NCBI RefSeq assembly: GCF_905147365.1
Contig: NC_056415.1
Span: forward strand, 14,898,001-14,962,000
Source: Aricia agestis
Lineage: Eukaryota > Arthropoda > Insecta > Lepidoptera > Lycaenidae
Reading direction: 5' to 3'
Length of the DNA stretch: 64,000 nucleotides
The notes beneath the pieces were generated by a model. It searched no databases. It was not told the origin of the DNA and was given only the letters and a program-made list of their open reading frames with translations. Positions within the stretch are counted from its first letter, which is position 1. The number at the start of each line of letters is the position of its first letter. Positions 1 to 9,268 of this stretch are shown here, piece after piece. Both the position numbers and the translations under genes were made by a program.

Positions 1-3000
1 ATAACTTTAGTTATTATATATGGACCGGAAAATAAGTCGTCAAGCTTGGTGTTGACCTTTCCTGCACTACTAGTAGGTGCCTGTCTCCAAAGGACAAGAT
101 CACCCTTCTTATATATACAAGCAACTTTTCTTCTTTTGTCAAAATTACGTTTCATTCTAATACTAGCTTTTTGTATTTTCTTAGAAGCTTTTGCACGTCT
201 AGACTCAACTGGCTCTGATACACGCCCAGGGATGGAAACATCACACATAGGTCTGCTAGTATGGGCAAACATTAGATCATAAGGTTTATAACCAGTAGTG
301 TCATTTATGGTATTATTAATGCCCCAAATTATGTCAGGTAAAGAATTAGCCCAATTAACAGAAGCTTCACTTGGATCAGTGGCCCGCAAAGCATCAAGAA
401 TAGTTCTATTGCTACGTTCAACTTGACCATTCGCACGTGGACAAGCGATTGCATTAAGAGTGTGTCTAAATTGTTTGTCGTTACTAAATTTTTTGAAGTG
501 CCTACTAGTAAAAGCTTTGCCATGATCAGTCACAATATGATTTGGATACCCAAAGAGAGAAAAGGTTTTCTTTAGTAAGCGGACCGTCTCCACAGAATTA
601 AATGTACGTGAGGGTTCAGCTATCACGAACTTTGTAAACGAATCTGTTAGAACAAGCATGTACTGGTACCCCTTTCTAGTCCTACAAAACGGCCCTAAAT
701 GATCTATGTGAACCATGGACATTGGGATTGTTGGTTTAGGGATAGGATAAAGTTTTCCTTCTTTTCTTCCATAACTATTTTTGCCATACGCACAATGAAG
801 ACATGCATTTACATATTTTTTAATAAATTTAGTCATTTTAGGAAACCAGTAGTTATTTTTAATTATTTCCATACACCGATTTAAACCTACATGTCCGATA
901 TCATCATGATGCATTTGTACAATTTTCCATTTAGCTAAACCTGGAACCACTAACCGATTACCGTTTAATGTTTTTCGATAAAGCCTGTTGTCCAAAATTA
1001 CAAAATTGTTTTTAATTTCTAAGTCCGCGGTATTATTATTTAATTTGGTAATTATGGTGTTGAGTTTATCGTCTTGATACTGTAAAGTGAAAAACCAGTC
1101 TGTAATTTCGAGGCGGTTTATATTCACGGTATCCACAGGATGTCTACTAAGCGCGTCAACATGTTGCATACGTTCTCCTGGCCTATACTCTATAGTAATG
1201 TCATAATCTTGTATCGAAAGCCACCACCTAGCAATGCGCGGAATCATATCCCGCTTAGTTAACGTAGCTCGAACAGCTGTACAGTCGGTTACTACTTTAA
1301 TACGTTTTCCTACTATGTATATCCGAAATCTACGTAGAGAATGAACAACAGCCAGAGTCTCTAGCTCATAACTATGGTACATACTCTCTTCTTTCGTCGT
1401 AACTCGACTGAAGTATTGTACAGGTCGCAGTGTACCGTCAGTTTGTTTTTGTAGTAATATTCCGGCAATACCTATCTTGCACGCGTCTGTGTGTATTTCG
1501 GTGTCGAGTGCGGGGTCATAAAGAGCAAGCACAGGTTCTGAACACAGGCTAGTTTTAAGCTTTTCGAAACTATTTTGTTGGTCACTACCCCACACCCAAG
1601 TAGTACTATTTTTCGTTAAATCTGTCAACGGACGGGCATAAATAGCAAATTTTGGAATAAACTTTCTAAAGTAACTACAGAGACCGACAAACTGACGTAC
1701 ATGATGCACATTAATAGGCACTGGAAATTGTGATACGGCCAACAACTTTTCCTTACCTGGCTGAATACCATTAGCTGATATTTCATAGCCCAAATATGTA
1801 ACTTGGGTTTGTAAAAATGAACATTTTTTCATGTTTAATTTTAAATTTTCGTGAGCTAATTTACTAAGTACCCTTTCCAAAATTATTAATCCAGAATCAA
1901 TATCAGTTGAGGGTAGGAGTAAATCATCTAAGAATGCCAATATTTCATTCTGACAGTTTATATCCGAACTGTGGCTTATAGATTCTACTAATTTATTTAT
2001 TAGCCTCATAAATACGGCGGGTGCGTTTGCTAAACCAAAAGGTACTCTAACGTATTCGTAGTGGCCTTGAGGAGTTATGAATGCCGTTTTATGCGTGTCT
2101 TTAGGATCTATACATAATTGGTGATAACCTTGGGACATATCGAGGGTAGTAAAATACTTTTTACCCGCTAACTTAGATATTTGATCATCTATATTCGGCA
2201 AAGGGAACCTATCTTTCACAGTCACTTCGTTAAGGGCCCGGTAATCGACACAAAGTCTATTATCACCGTTTTTTTTCTTAACTAAAATTACGGGCGATGC
2301 GTAATTAGATTCCGATTCCGTTACAATACCTGCCGCTAGTAATTCGTCAACTTTTGATTTTACTACTGCTTGTTCACAATGCGAAAGTCTATATGGCTGA
2401 CGATGTATAGGTTTATCACTAGTAAGATTAATTTTCATCTGAGTTAATTTTGTACAGCCTAGTTCAAAGGTACTGGCAGCAAAACAATGTTTAAATTTTG
2501 ACAGTAAAGTAATTAAATTTAAGCGTTCTTTTTTATTTAATGGGCCTATTTTAATATTGCTTATTTGGACACCCCCTAATTCTGAAGGTATAGTGGCTTG
2601 GCTTGAGGAACAATCATTAGAGTTATGGCTTTCGAATAGGCAACATACCTGGCTTACTGGCTGCAGACGGTGTGGCTCCTCACAGCTTTCAGCTCTTGTC
2701 AGCACTTCTCCTTTTGGCCACACAATAGTCTCGGAGCCCATGTTAACGACTTTGATGTAGCCCTCCTCACCACGCATCAGGGTCGCGGGCAGAGAGAAGG
2801 AAACACCGTGCAGGTTATAGTGTCGTGGCGGAGTCACTACATCGTTATCTCTTCTATTTCCTAAAACTTGAACACGAACTATAGAAGCACCTGGCGGTAG
2901 ACGCTCCTCACTGGTAGTTACAACCTTGAATTTGTTATTCTCTTCAACAGCTTCGGTTTCGCAAACGGAATTAGAAACATATTCGAAATTTGCTACGCAT

Positions 3001-4253
3001 CTGCTAATAGTTAAAGTTATTCCATTGCTGTTGATTATTGGCTGTCCGATTAGTAGATTTACTCCATTCATATTTATGCTGGAAAGATGAGCTTGACACT
3101 GCATAGTTATCCCATCAATTTCTAGCTGAAAATCTACTTCTCCTTGGCTAGTTGTCAATCCACCTGAAAAACCTTTTAGCACTACACTTGTAGGTTTGAT
3201 TTCTAGGGATAATGCACTTGCGACTTGCTGATTTAGTACGTTAACTTGGCTCCCGGTATCAATATAAGCTTTGACATGGACGCCGTTAATTTTTGCTATT
3301 TTCTTGTAAACATTATCGCTGTACTGACTCAATAAGTTTATTTCCTTTGTGCTATTGCTGGTGTTTGTAATCTTATTATTTAATGAAGAAGATGGACAAC
3401 GTAATGCTATATGCCCCTGTTTACCACACTTAAAACAAGTGCGAGTATCTGGTAGGCTACAATTTCGCAGTAAATGACCAGTCTTTTTACATCTTGGGCA
3501 CGGATCAGTTTCTGGATTTGCAAAGATTTTCTTATCAATTACTTGCCGATTCGTTTTTTGCCATCCAGGATCATGTGATGTAGCATTATAATCATCAAGG
3601 GCACACAAAAATCCTTCGTAAAGCTCACCTGGGGTTTGACACTGAAAAGCTCTCGCATTTGCTTGCAAGGATATTGGAAGGCCGCGAATAATACAAGAAA
3701 CGCTAGCGTTGTCAGATAATTTACATCGAAAGCACAGGGCAATTTTATCTTGATAATATTTTGTCATGGACTCTGTGGGTAGTTTTTTACGACGTAATAA
3801 TTCTTCTAGCATACCACCGTAGTCCCTGTGTTTAGGAAAAGCACGCAACAACATTTCCTTCCACTCGATATACGAGTAATCGTAATTGTCTAGACGATTG
3901 TACCATTTTTTTGCTTGACCTCGTAATTTGTCTTGCAAGTAGAAAGATTTTATTTCGTCATTCCATCCATGAATATCTCCGATTTGATCTACTTTCTTAA
4001 TCCAGGCTGCAATAGTATATTCTTCTACATCCGGATCGAATTCTGGAATCAAAGAAGCGGCACGGTGATGTTTAGATTTGCTTATGGAGGGCTCATCATC
4101 TTGAAGATCCTGTACAGCTTGCTGAACATTTTTTTCCAGTAATTTTTTTAACAACTTCCTTGCAGGTGGTGTACTGGATCCTGAATCATCATCCGATTCC
4201 GACTGTTCACTTTGTCGTTGTGACGTAGATATTTTATTATGTCGTCTTTTCAT
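1..4253 (-). CDS. gag-pol: gag-pol polyprotein of a Ty3/gypsy retrotransposon (partial, C-terminus outside window)
   Basis: One frame runs from the ATG at 4253-4251 to the window edge, about 1417 residues with no stop. Residues 1-250 are gag-like, with a charged serine-rich start. Two CCHC zinc knuckles begin near residues 252 (CPRCKKTGHLLRNC) and 273 (CFKCGKQGHIALRC). The protease site DTGS is near 332. Reverse transcriptase spans roughly 635-800, with VDYRALN and the catalytic FLDD box at 774-777. RNase H follows (HTDAC, ELETLAVV). Integrase has an HHCC zinc site (HDDIGHVG ... CLHC) and the catalytic triad D1184, D1243, E1279, the expected D,D(35)E spacing. A GPY-like module (SGPYIIT) sits at the edge. 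Gag and pol are in one frame, so no frameshift is needed. Motifs and frame continuity were checked by eye along the whole segment. Confidence 0.93.
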   Translation of the reverse strand, partial: MKRRHNKISTSQRQSEQSESDDDSGSSTPPARKLLKKLLEKNVQQAVQDLQDDEPSISKSKHHRAASLIPEFDPDVEEYTIAAWIKKVDQIGDIHGWNDEIKSFYLQDKLRGQAKKWYNRLDNYDYSYIEWKEMLLRAFPKHRDYGGMLEELLRRKKLPTESMTKYYQDKIALCFRCKLSDNASVSCIIRGLPISLQANARAFQCQTPGELYEGFLCALDDYNATSHDPGWQKTNRQVIDKKIFANPETDPCPRCKKTGHLLRNCSLPDTRTCFKCGKQGHIALRCPSSSLNNKITNTSNSTKEINLLSQYSDNVYKKIAKINGVHVKAYIDTGSQVNVLNQQVASALSLEIKPTSVVLKGFSGGLTTSQGEVDFQLEIDGITMQCQAHLSSINMNGVNLLIGQPIINSNGITLTISRCVANFEYVSNSVCETEAVEENNKFKVVTTSEERLPPGASIVRVQVLGNRRDNDVVTPPRHYNLHGVSFSLPATLMRGEEGYIKVVNMGSETIVWPKGEVLTRAESCEEPHRLQPVSQVCCLFESHNSNDCSSSQATIPSELGGVQISNIKIGPLNKKERLNLITLLSKFKHCFAASTFELGCTKLTQMKINLTSDKPIHRQPYRLSHCEQAVVKSKVDELLAAGIVTESESNYASPVILVKKKNGDNRLCVDYRALNEVTVKDRFPLPNIDDQISKLAGKKYFTTLDMSQGYHQLCIDPKDTHKTAFITPQGHYEYVRVPFGLANAPAVFMRLINKLVESISHSSDINCQNEILAFLDDLLLPSTDIDSGLIILERVLSKLAHENLKLNMKKCSFLQTQVTYLGYEISANGIQPGKEKLLAVSQFPVPINVHHVRQFVGLCSYFRKFIPKFAIYARPLTDLTKNSTTWVWGSDQQNSFEKLKTSLCSEPVLALYDPALDTEIHTDACKIGIAGILLQKQTDGTLRPVQYFSRVTTKEESMYHSYELETLAVVHSLRRFRIYIVGKRIKVVTDCTAVRATLTKRDMIPRIARWWLSIQDYDITIEYRPGERMQHVDALSRHPVDTVNINRLEITDWFFTLQYQDDKLNTIITKLNNNTADLEIKNNFVILDNRLYRKTLNGNRLVVPGLAKWKIVQMHHDDIGHVGLNRCMEIIKNNYWFPKMTKFIKKYVNACLHCAYGKNSYGRKEGKLYPIPKPTIPMSMVHIDHLGPFCRTRKGYQYMLVLTDSFTKFVIAEPSRTFNSVETVRLLKKTFSLFGYPNHIVTDHGKAFTSRHFKKFSNDKQFRHTLNAIACPRANGQVERSNRTILDALRATDPSEASVNWANSLPDIIWGINNTINDTTGYKPYDLMFAHTSRPMCDVSIPGRVSEPVESRRAKASKKIQKASIRMKRNFDKRRKVACIYKKGDLVLWRQAPTSSAGKVNTKLDDLFSGPYIITKV

Positions 4254-4274
4254 TTTATTCGTACCACTTCTGAT
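4254..4274 (-). promoter_or_regulatory. Putative primer binding site and 21-nt leader
   Basis: Directly after the LTR end the minus strand reads ATCAGAAGTGGTACGA, then the gag ATG. The core TCAGAAGTGG matches the 3' part of leucine tRNAs used as primer by many arthropod gypsy elements, but the match is offset and partial. The leader between LTR and start codon is only 21 nt, so the binding site fills it. Assignment to a tRNA is inferred. Confidence 0.55.
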
Positions 4275-4522
4275 TGTAACAGCTCAAATAAAAGTTATGC
4301 AGAGTTTTCACACAGTATTTATTTTTACAACATTGAACAATGAAATCAAAATTGGACAGAGTTTCCACTTAAACACTCAATGTACAAGAATGAATCAATT
4401 CTGGCATGGCTGGCACTTATATAGCTCCATCCCCACCGGCGGTGGCTGATTGCTGGCTTGGTGGGTGGAGGAAATGGCAATTATGGCGGCAGAAAATGCT
4501 GACTGACGTCACATCCGTTACA
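4275..4522 (-). repeat. 5' LTR of the gypsy element
   Basis: On the minus strand the block starts TGTAACGGATGTGACG and ends GAGCTGTTACA, giving short inverted ends TGTAAC...GTTACA, 248 bp. It contains a TATA box (TATATAAG at 4416-4423) and a poly(A) signal AATAAA (4318-4323) about 95 bp later, the expected U3-R order. The target duplication cannot be checked because the other LTR is outside the window. Confidence 0.82.
4416..4423 (-). promoter_or_regulatory. TATA box of the gypsy LTR
   Basis: TATATAAG on the minus strand, inside the LTR and about 165 bp upstream of the gag ATG. It is likely the core promoter for the genomic transcript of the retrotransposon. Confidence 0.6.
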
Positions 4523-4683
4523 TACTTATTGTTTTTTTCTCTCGTTTATTGGATTTTTTCTTACACAACTCACTTGGTCTGTCTGAACATAAAGCAAAAT
4601 AATACTGTCTGAATTTCACGATCAATTGTGCACTATTTAGCGACAACGAGCAAACAACGAGAATCAATTAATGACAATATTTG
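4523..4683. other. Unassigned spacer beside the LTR
   Basis: AT-rich DNA between the outer edge of the gypsy LTR and the TTAA-bounded repeat. No ORF, hairpin or known repeat was seen. Confidence 0.4.
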
Positions 4684-5467
4684 TTAAGGATAGGTTACAC
4701 AGCACGAGCAGCTGAAGCGACAGTAGGCAGCTACTGTGCCTGTGTACTCGCACGAGAGTTGTAGTCGACTCGCCTCCCTGGGTCACACCATGCACGCTGC
4801 TGACATCGCAGATAGGTAATGTCCCAGTGAATTCCCCTAGACGAATTGTACCTGTGGTGCGGGAAGGCGAGTTGCGAGTGAAAACAAAAAATGTTGTAGT
4901 AACTCGCACGTGAGTAACTTAAGAGGATACAACAGGGGCTAGAGAAATGAAAAAAAAGTAGGTGTAATATCTATAGCTGTCTCCCTTACCTCGCCTATAC
5001 CGCAGAACGCGATAGAGACAACTGCAGAAAATCAACGATTCGTTGTCCCCTGATTCCATCTCCAAAACTTAGGTACTATAGGTAAAAAAATTAGGTACTT
5101 TTTTCATTAAAGATTAAAGAAAGGGTTGAGCTGTGTTCCTATGTTTTGCTTTTTTTGTATAATCTAGCCAAATGTGTTTTCTGGACACGGCGGAAAATCT
5201 GGCAATTTTTTTGGGTTTTTGAACGTTCATATCTTATTTAATAATTAAATTATGAAAAAAAAAGAAAACATAGGGATATTGTATTAGTGGCCGTAGATAT
5301 TCAGGAAAAAAACTATAACTTTACTAGCATTATCCAGGAAGGAAACAGGACAACGTTTGTATGGAAAAAAGGGCGTTATGGACTCCTCTTAACCCATCCA
5401 CTCTCACATGAAAGCAATGTCTGGGTCACACGGAGGGAGCTGACATGCGAGTTAGCCTATCCTTTAA
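4684..5467. mobile_element. TTAA-bounded repeat, interrupted by a second TTAA element
   Basis: The left end is TTAAGGATAGGTTACAC (4684). The right end, read in reverse, is TTAAAGGATAGGCTAAC (5467), an imperfect inverted repeat next to TTAA. The element is split by the 474-bp element at 4919-5392; without it the outer element is about 310 bp. TTAA borders suggest piggyBac-type target sites, but no transposase is present, so the superfamily is inferred. Confidence 0.45.
4919..5392 (+). mobile_element. TTAA-flanked non-autonomous element, copy 1
   Basis: Bounded on both sides by TTAA, with short inverted ends (TTAAGAGGATAC left; TTAAGAGGAGTC read inward from the right). A near-full-length copy in the opposite orientation is at 36732-37212, with the same start, the same interior (for example TATCTATAGCTGTCTCCCTT) and TTAA at both ends. 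The 10-bp ends and TTAA target fit a piggyBac-like MITE; no coding capacity. Confidence 0.75.
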
Positions 5468-5713
5468 GGATAGGTTACACAGGTAGGACAGCTCGATTCG
5501 CCTCCGTGGGTCATAAGTTTGGTCACAGTTACAACTCACAAGTCACAACTCACACCATGCACGCTGTTGACAACTGTTGACGTCGCAGATAGGAAATGTC
5601 CCAATGACATAGCCTAGTCAAGTTGTATATCTATAGTAATACACTAGAGGTCAGTGATCTATGGTGAGGAAAGGCGAGTGGCGAGTGAAAACATAAAATG
5701 TTGTAGTAACTCG
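5464..5713 (+). repeat. Direct repeat of the outer TTAA element
   Basis: This block begins TTAAGGATAGGTTACACAG exactly like the element at 4684 and follows the same text (CACCATGCACGCTG, GCAGATAGG, AAAATGTTGTAGTAACTCGCA) without the inserted element. It shares its first TTAA with the end of the previous copy, so the two lie head to tail. It ends less clearly, near 5713. Confidence 0.6.
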
Positions 5714-6014
5714 CATATAGGCTTGTTTTAGGTGGAAAAATAACATAGTTTTGTTCGAAGTAGGGCCTGCTAAACCTAAAGTGTGATTTGAGGGAGATAC
5801 AATCGTTTTCTAAATGGCACTGCTCTCGTGTCATACGCCACACGTTAAAAAAATATACGACACGGCTGCCGTGTCATCCGCAATGAATCGGTTGCAAGCA
5901 TAGACTTATTTATATGCATTATAAGTTTATGGTTGCAAGTGTGGACAGGTTTGCTTATTGAACATGCTACCATGCAAGTAGTATCGATCAGTTTTACGCT
6001 AATATAAGCATGCT
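5714..6014. other. Intergenic, nothing recognised
   Basis: AT-rich DNA without a supported gene or repeat boundary. Confidence 0.3.
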
Positions 6015-6306
6015 TTTATTTTTTTATGAAATAAGGGGGCAAACGAGCAAACGGGTCACCTGATGGAAAGCAACTTCCGTCGCCCATGGACACTCGCAAC
6101 ATCAGAAGAGCCGCAGGTGCGTTGCCGGCCTTTTAAGAGGGAAAAGAGGAGGGTAAGGAAGGGGAAAGGGTTGGGTTTTGGGCCTCCGGTAAACTCACTC
6201 ACTGGGCGAAACACAGCGCAAGCGCTGTTGCACGCCGGTTTTCTGTGAGCCCGTGGTATTTCTCCAGTCTAACCGGCCCATTTGTGCCGAAGCATGGCTC
6301 TACCAC
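6015..6306 (-). mobile_element. Lepidopteran SINE-like repeat, copy 1
   Basis: Read on the minus strand it starts GTGGTAGAGCCATGCTTCGG, runs through GGCCGGTTAGACTGG, a CCCTTTCC/CCTTCC-rich middle, GCCGGCAACGCACCTG, AACTTCCGTCGCCC (reverse) and ends in CCCCCTTATTTCATAAAAAAA. Nine copies are in this window. The 5' head, A-rich tail and variable insertion sites fit a SINE of the Metulj-like type known in Lepidoptera; the family name is tentative. Confidence 0.8.
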
Positions 6307-6678
6307 TTTCTTAATATATTAGAAACAAATGTTCGAATGTATCGAGTTCAAACAGCATGCTTGTTTTAAGCATGATAATAAACTTGCTATTATTATCTTA
6401 TGTGAGGTTTGGTCAGAGGCCACACCAACCTGGAGTCCAAAATTATGTGGCGGTACCCAAAATTCGCCTAACATTCCTGCATCGCGCTATCGAAGTTTTC
6501 TGAGCGCGTCGGTATATATACGACAGCTGAGCATATTCCCACAATTACAAAAAAGTCCCATCTTTTAAGCTAGTAAAGCTACTGAATTATTATTTTTATT
6601 AAGGACTGGAGGCGGGTAAGGACTGTTCAAGGCGCATTTTCAACTTTGAGCCCTGAAGATCTCAAAGTTTTTTGGACT
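6307..6678. other. Intergenic, 3' flank of the transporter gene
   Basis: No ORF with support. It lies between a SINE and the 3' end of the minus-strand transporter gene. Confidence 0.35.
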
Positions 6679-6684
6679 TTTATT
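6679..6684 (-). terminator. Poly(A) signal of the transporter gene
   Basis: AATAAA on the minus strand about 52 nt beyond the TAA stop. Another AATAAA overlaps the stop itself (6735-6740) and is too close to be the likelier signal. Confidence 0.5.
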
Positions 6685-6735
6685 TATGAAATTGGATAAC
6701 GAAACTTAATAATACTTCGCTTTCTTAAATAAAAT

Positions 6736-6957
6736 TTATTCTGTGCACATAAATTTCTGTATTTCTGTCTCGGTCTTCCCTCTAGTCTTCGGCAGGAATA
6801 TTATAACGAATATGGCAGCCAACAGATTCAGTGCTCCATACATTATGTACGTGTTAGGGCTACCGATATGGGTGACCAGGATCGGATGAAGGAATGTTAT
6901 GATGAAGATTGAGAACCAACCGTACACCGATATTACACCGATCACCTTTGCACGGAT
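6736..6957 (-). CDS. C-terminal exon of a sugar-transporter-like MFS protein (Tret1-like)
   Basis: A 3' splice acceptor TTTTTTCAG (minus) precedes IRAKVIGVISVYGWF, and the frame ends at TAA (6736-6738) after 73 codons. The text shows two hydrophobic helices (roughly FSIFIITFLHPILV and YIMYGALNLLAAIFVIIFL). The second is followed by PKTRGKTETEIQ, matching the PETRGK-type signature after the last membrane helix of MFS sugar porters; facilitated trehalose transporters and other insect sugar transporters end this way. It should sit in the plasma membrane with a cytoplasmic tail. The matching upstream exons were not found and may lie far to the right or be lost, so the substrate is unknown. Reading on through the acceptor would give a longer frame of 106 residues, but the clean acceptor and loss of family likeness argue for the 73-residue exon. 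Confidence 0.7.
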   Translation of the reverse strand: MRAKVIGVISVYGWFSIFIITFLHPILVTHIGSPNTYIMYGALNLLAAIFVIIFLPKTRGKTETEIQKFMCTE

Positions 6958-7836
6958 CTGAAAAAAGGTAAGTAAATTATAATAATAGGAATCGTCCAGA
7001 AATAGGAAAAGTAAAGTTGTTGTTATAGCGGCAACATAAATACACAATATTGCCACGGCCGCACATGCGTCTTTCGTACGAAGCTTCGTGTATATGAGAT
7101 GATACCATTGGGCCAGGGGTTCTCAATCTTTTTCAGCCTGCGGCGCACTGACCAGTCAATATTTAAACAGTAATTATTTGCTTAACCTTATTAAATAATA
7201 AACAAATATTTAATTATCTGCCTGCTTTGTATAATTTATAATTATTATAATTTTATTTTAGTGAAAATATAATGTAATTTTGACTGTTATACGTACCCAA
7301 TAGATACAGCTAGCAGCCATTGCACATAAGTGTTTCCCTTCCTTTTGTTTATAATATCAGTAGACATTATTAGATTTTAGATTTCACTACCAACAAAATT
7401 TGCGGATATTCTGTCAGTAACAAAGGATTTTTTTTCGATTTTAATTCTTGGTATTTTTCAGATTAGGTACTAAAATTTCCTTTTAAAAAACTGTAGTTAT
7501 TAATTATAAACGTTAACTGCTCCTGAAAATATGACATCACAAACGTTTAAACTTTTAGCTAAATTCAAAACAAAAAATACATTTAAAACCAGTACTAGAT
7601 ACAAATCGCAAAATAAAATTTCTTCTTTCCTGGGAGAGCCTCCTGATCCATAATCTTTTTCCTCACTCAATTCATCATCCATCAATCCAGAAAAGATTCT
7701 GAAAGCTCCAAACTATCCAAAATATTACCTCCTTTTAAGTTTATATTGAAATGAACAAATATTTTCAAAACGTCCTACGACCATAATATGAGATATTGAG
7801 ATAATAAAAAAAATATTTACTTACATCTATATACCT
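6958..7836. other. Intron or intergenic DNA upstream of the transporter exon
   Basis: Mostly AT-rich. From 7114 the text CAGGGGTTCTCAATC resembles the left terminus of a hAT-type element (compare 9269), but no matching right end was found. No coding exon with MFS likeness was seen. Confidence 0.3.
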
Positions 7837-8088
7837 TCAAAGTTTGACATCATCGCACAGGCATTTCCCCTGATCTGTACCCCCAACATCTGTATTTACA
7901 GGTGTCACAGGTGGACTGCACTTGCTGCGGTCGAAAATCTGGTGCTCAACGAGAGACCAGAGCCAGAAGTATGTGTCCGCTCGAAGGAATAAGGCTGAAG
8001 CGTCCTGAACAGCTCTTACAGCGAATTGGCATAGCGGGTCCTCTTGTGGTGTTTTCGGTCGAAAGTCGTTTGTGCTGCACCGAAAAAT
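7837..8088 (-). CDS. Unrecognised open segment with splice-acceptor border (candidate terminal exon)
   Basis: On the minus strand a good acceptor (TTTATTTCACCAG) is followed by 83 open codons ending in TGA at 7837-7839. The encoded text is not low-complexity (for example AVRAVQDASALFLRAD, then TYFWLWSLVEHQIFDRSKC, then a cysteine-bearing tail). The composition is more protein-like than its surroundings, but I do not recognise a family. A possible donor (CCT/GTAAAT) inside it would shorten it. It lies 0.9 kb upstream of the MFS exon on the same strand but shows no transporter features. It could be an exon of a different gene or a decayed fragment. Confidence 0.3.
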   Translation of the reverse strand: MFRCSTNDFRPKTPQEDPLCQFAVRAVQDASALFLRADTYFWLWSLVEHQIFDRSKCSPPVTPVNTDVGGTDQGKCLCDDVKL

Positions 8089-8110
8089 CTGGTGAAATAA
8101 AAATTTGATG

Positions 8111-8200
8111 TACTATCAGATAGTTGATTCATAGGCCTACGACTATACGTAATTTGATCGCGCTATGAAAAACCCAGCTGAGAGATTACAAATGAGATGA
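8111..8200. repeat. Fragment of a MITE with end GTTGATTCATAGGC
   Basis: TACTATCAGATAGTTGATTC and the following CGTAATTTGATCGCGCTA resemble one half of the better preserved element at 18557-18710. Confidence 0.5.
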
Positions 8201-8473
8201 AAATTGAAATTATATTAAGCATGCGTATAAAATAAATATTTTGTGAATAATGAAATGTCGTGTCTCAAGTGAGTCATGTGTGCTGGCTCTTATTAATATT
8301 TTTGAGTGGAGTTTCAGTATTTCTCACCTGATGTCCACACATTTCCAACATACAGTAATTCAGGTACTTCACCGGTATCAACTCTACACGAAAACCCAGA
8401 TTTAGAAGTTCACCTGAAAAGAAAAAAAACCCTTACGGTACTTTTAGTACGAAGCGAAGGTATAATATTATGA

Positions 8474-8802
8474 CTTTTTTTTAATGAAATAAGGGGGCAA
8501 ACGAGCAAACGGGTCACCTGATGGAAAGCAACTTCCGTCGTCCATGGACACTCGCAGCATCAGAAGAGCTGCAGGTACGTTGCCGGCCTTTTAAGAGGGA
8601 ATAGGGTAATAGGAGAGTTTAGGGATGGGAAGGGAAGGGAATAGGGGAGGGTAGGGAAGGGAAAAGGGTAGGGGATTGGGCCTCCGGTAAACTCACTCGG
8701 CGAAACACAGCGCTAGCGCTGTTTCACGCCGGTTTTCTGTGAGTACGTGGTATTTCTCCGGTCGAGCCGGCCCTTTCGTGCCGAAGCATGGCTCTACCAC
8801 GT
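8474..8802 (-). mobile_element. Lepidopteran SINE-like repeat, copy 2
   Basis: Same family as 6015-6306, full length, A-tail on the minus strand at the left. It ends GCATGGCTCTACCACG (plus) directly next to the element at 8809. Confidence 0.85.
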
Positions 8803-8808
8803 ATAGAC

Positions 8809-9012
8809 TAGATGCCGCCAAAATTCGTTTATTGCACGGGAACAGGGACGCGGGACATTTTCTGGGGTAAAAAGTATCCTATGACCTTTCCCTGGGCTTA
8901 AATTATCTCCATACAAAATTTCAGTGAAATCGGTTCAGCGATTAGAGACTGAAAGGGTAACATACAGACATACACTATATTTATAGGATCTGTAATACTA
9001 ATATTAGTATGG
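8809..9012 (-). mobile_element. ATTATAAATGCG-type short repeat (Helitron-like?), copy 1
   Basis: Plus strand begins CTAGATGCCGCC and carries TTCGTTTATTGCACGGGA, AAGTATCCTATG, CTCCATACAAAATTTCAG and GAAATCGGTTCAGCG, ending near ACTAATATTAGTATG. This family recurs eight more times in the window, usually ending CTAGA/CTAGT. It has no terminal inverted repeats; assignment to non-autonomous Helitrons is inferred from the CTAG end. Confidence 0.65.
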
Positions 9013-9268
9013 AGAGATGCTATAAAACTAAAAATTGATCCCCAATCATAAACAGGTAGAGTACGGAATGTCGCTCCCAATTATGGCCAAGTAGGCCTTA
9101 ACACGTTGGCCCAATGCGCTGGCTCATTGCCCTGCCCTGGCCCAAGACCCAAGGCTCATTGTCCTGGCTTTAGATGTGCTACAAAAACTTTCTTGATAAT
9201 TTTTCTGCCTGACCGCATCGACCGCATCGATATTATAGTTGAACCGTTCTTCATCCTTTGGTCTAATC

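Larger units (their letters stand above)
1..4522 (-). mobile_element. Ty3/gypsy LTR retrotransposon, cut by the left window edge
   Basis: The element reads right to left: a 248-bp LTR (4275-4522), a very short leader with a putative primer binding site, then one open gag-pol frame that continues past base 1. Domain order is gag, zinc knuckles, protease, reverse transcriptase, RNase H, integrase, as in Ty3/gypsy (Metaviridae-type) elements. No stop or frameshift was found in the visible coding part, so the insertion is probably young. The second LTR and any env-like ORF lie outside the window, so its activity and its clade within Ty3/gypsy are not decided here. Confidence 0.93.

Noticed and set aside
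7114..7330. Left end of another hAT-type element (CAGGGGTTCTCAATC)
   Set aside because: No matching right end or target duplication found, so it is not listed as an element.
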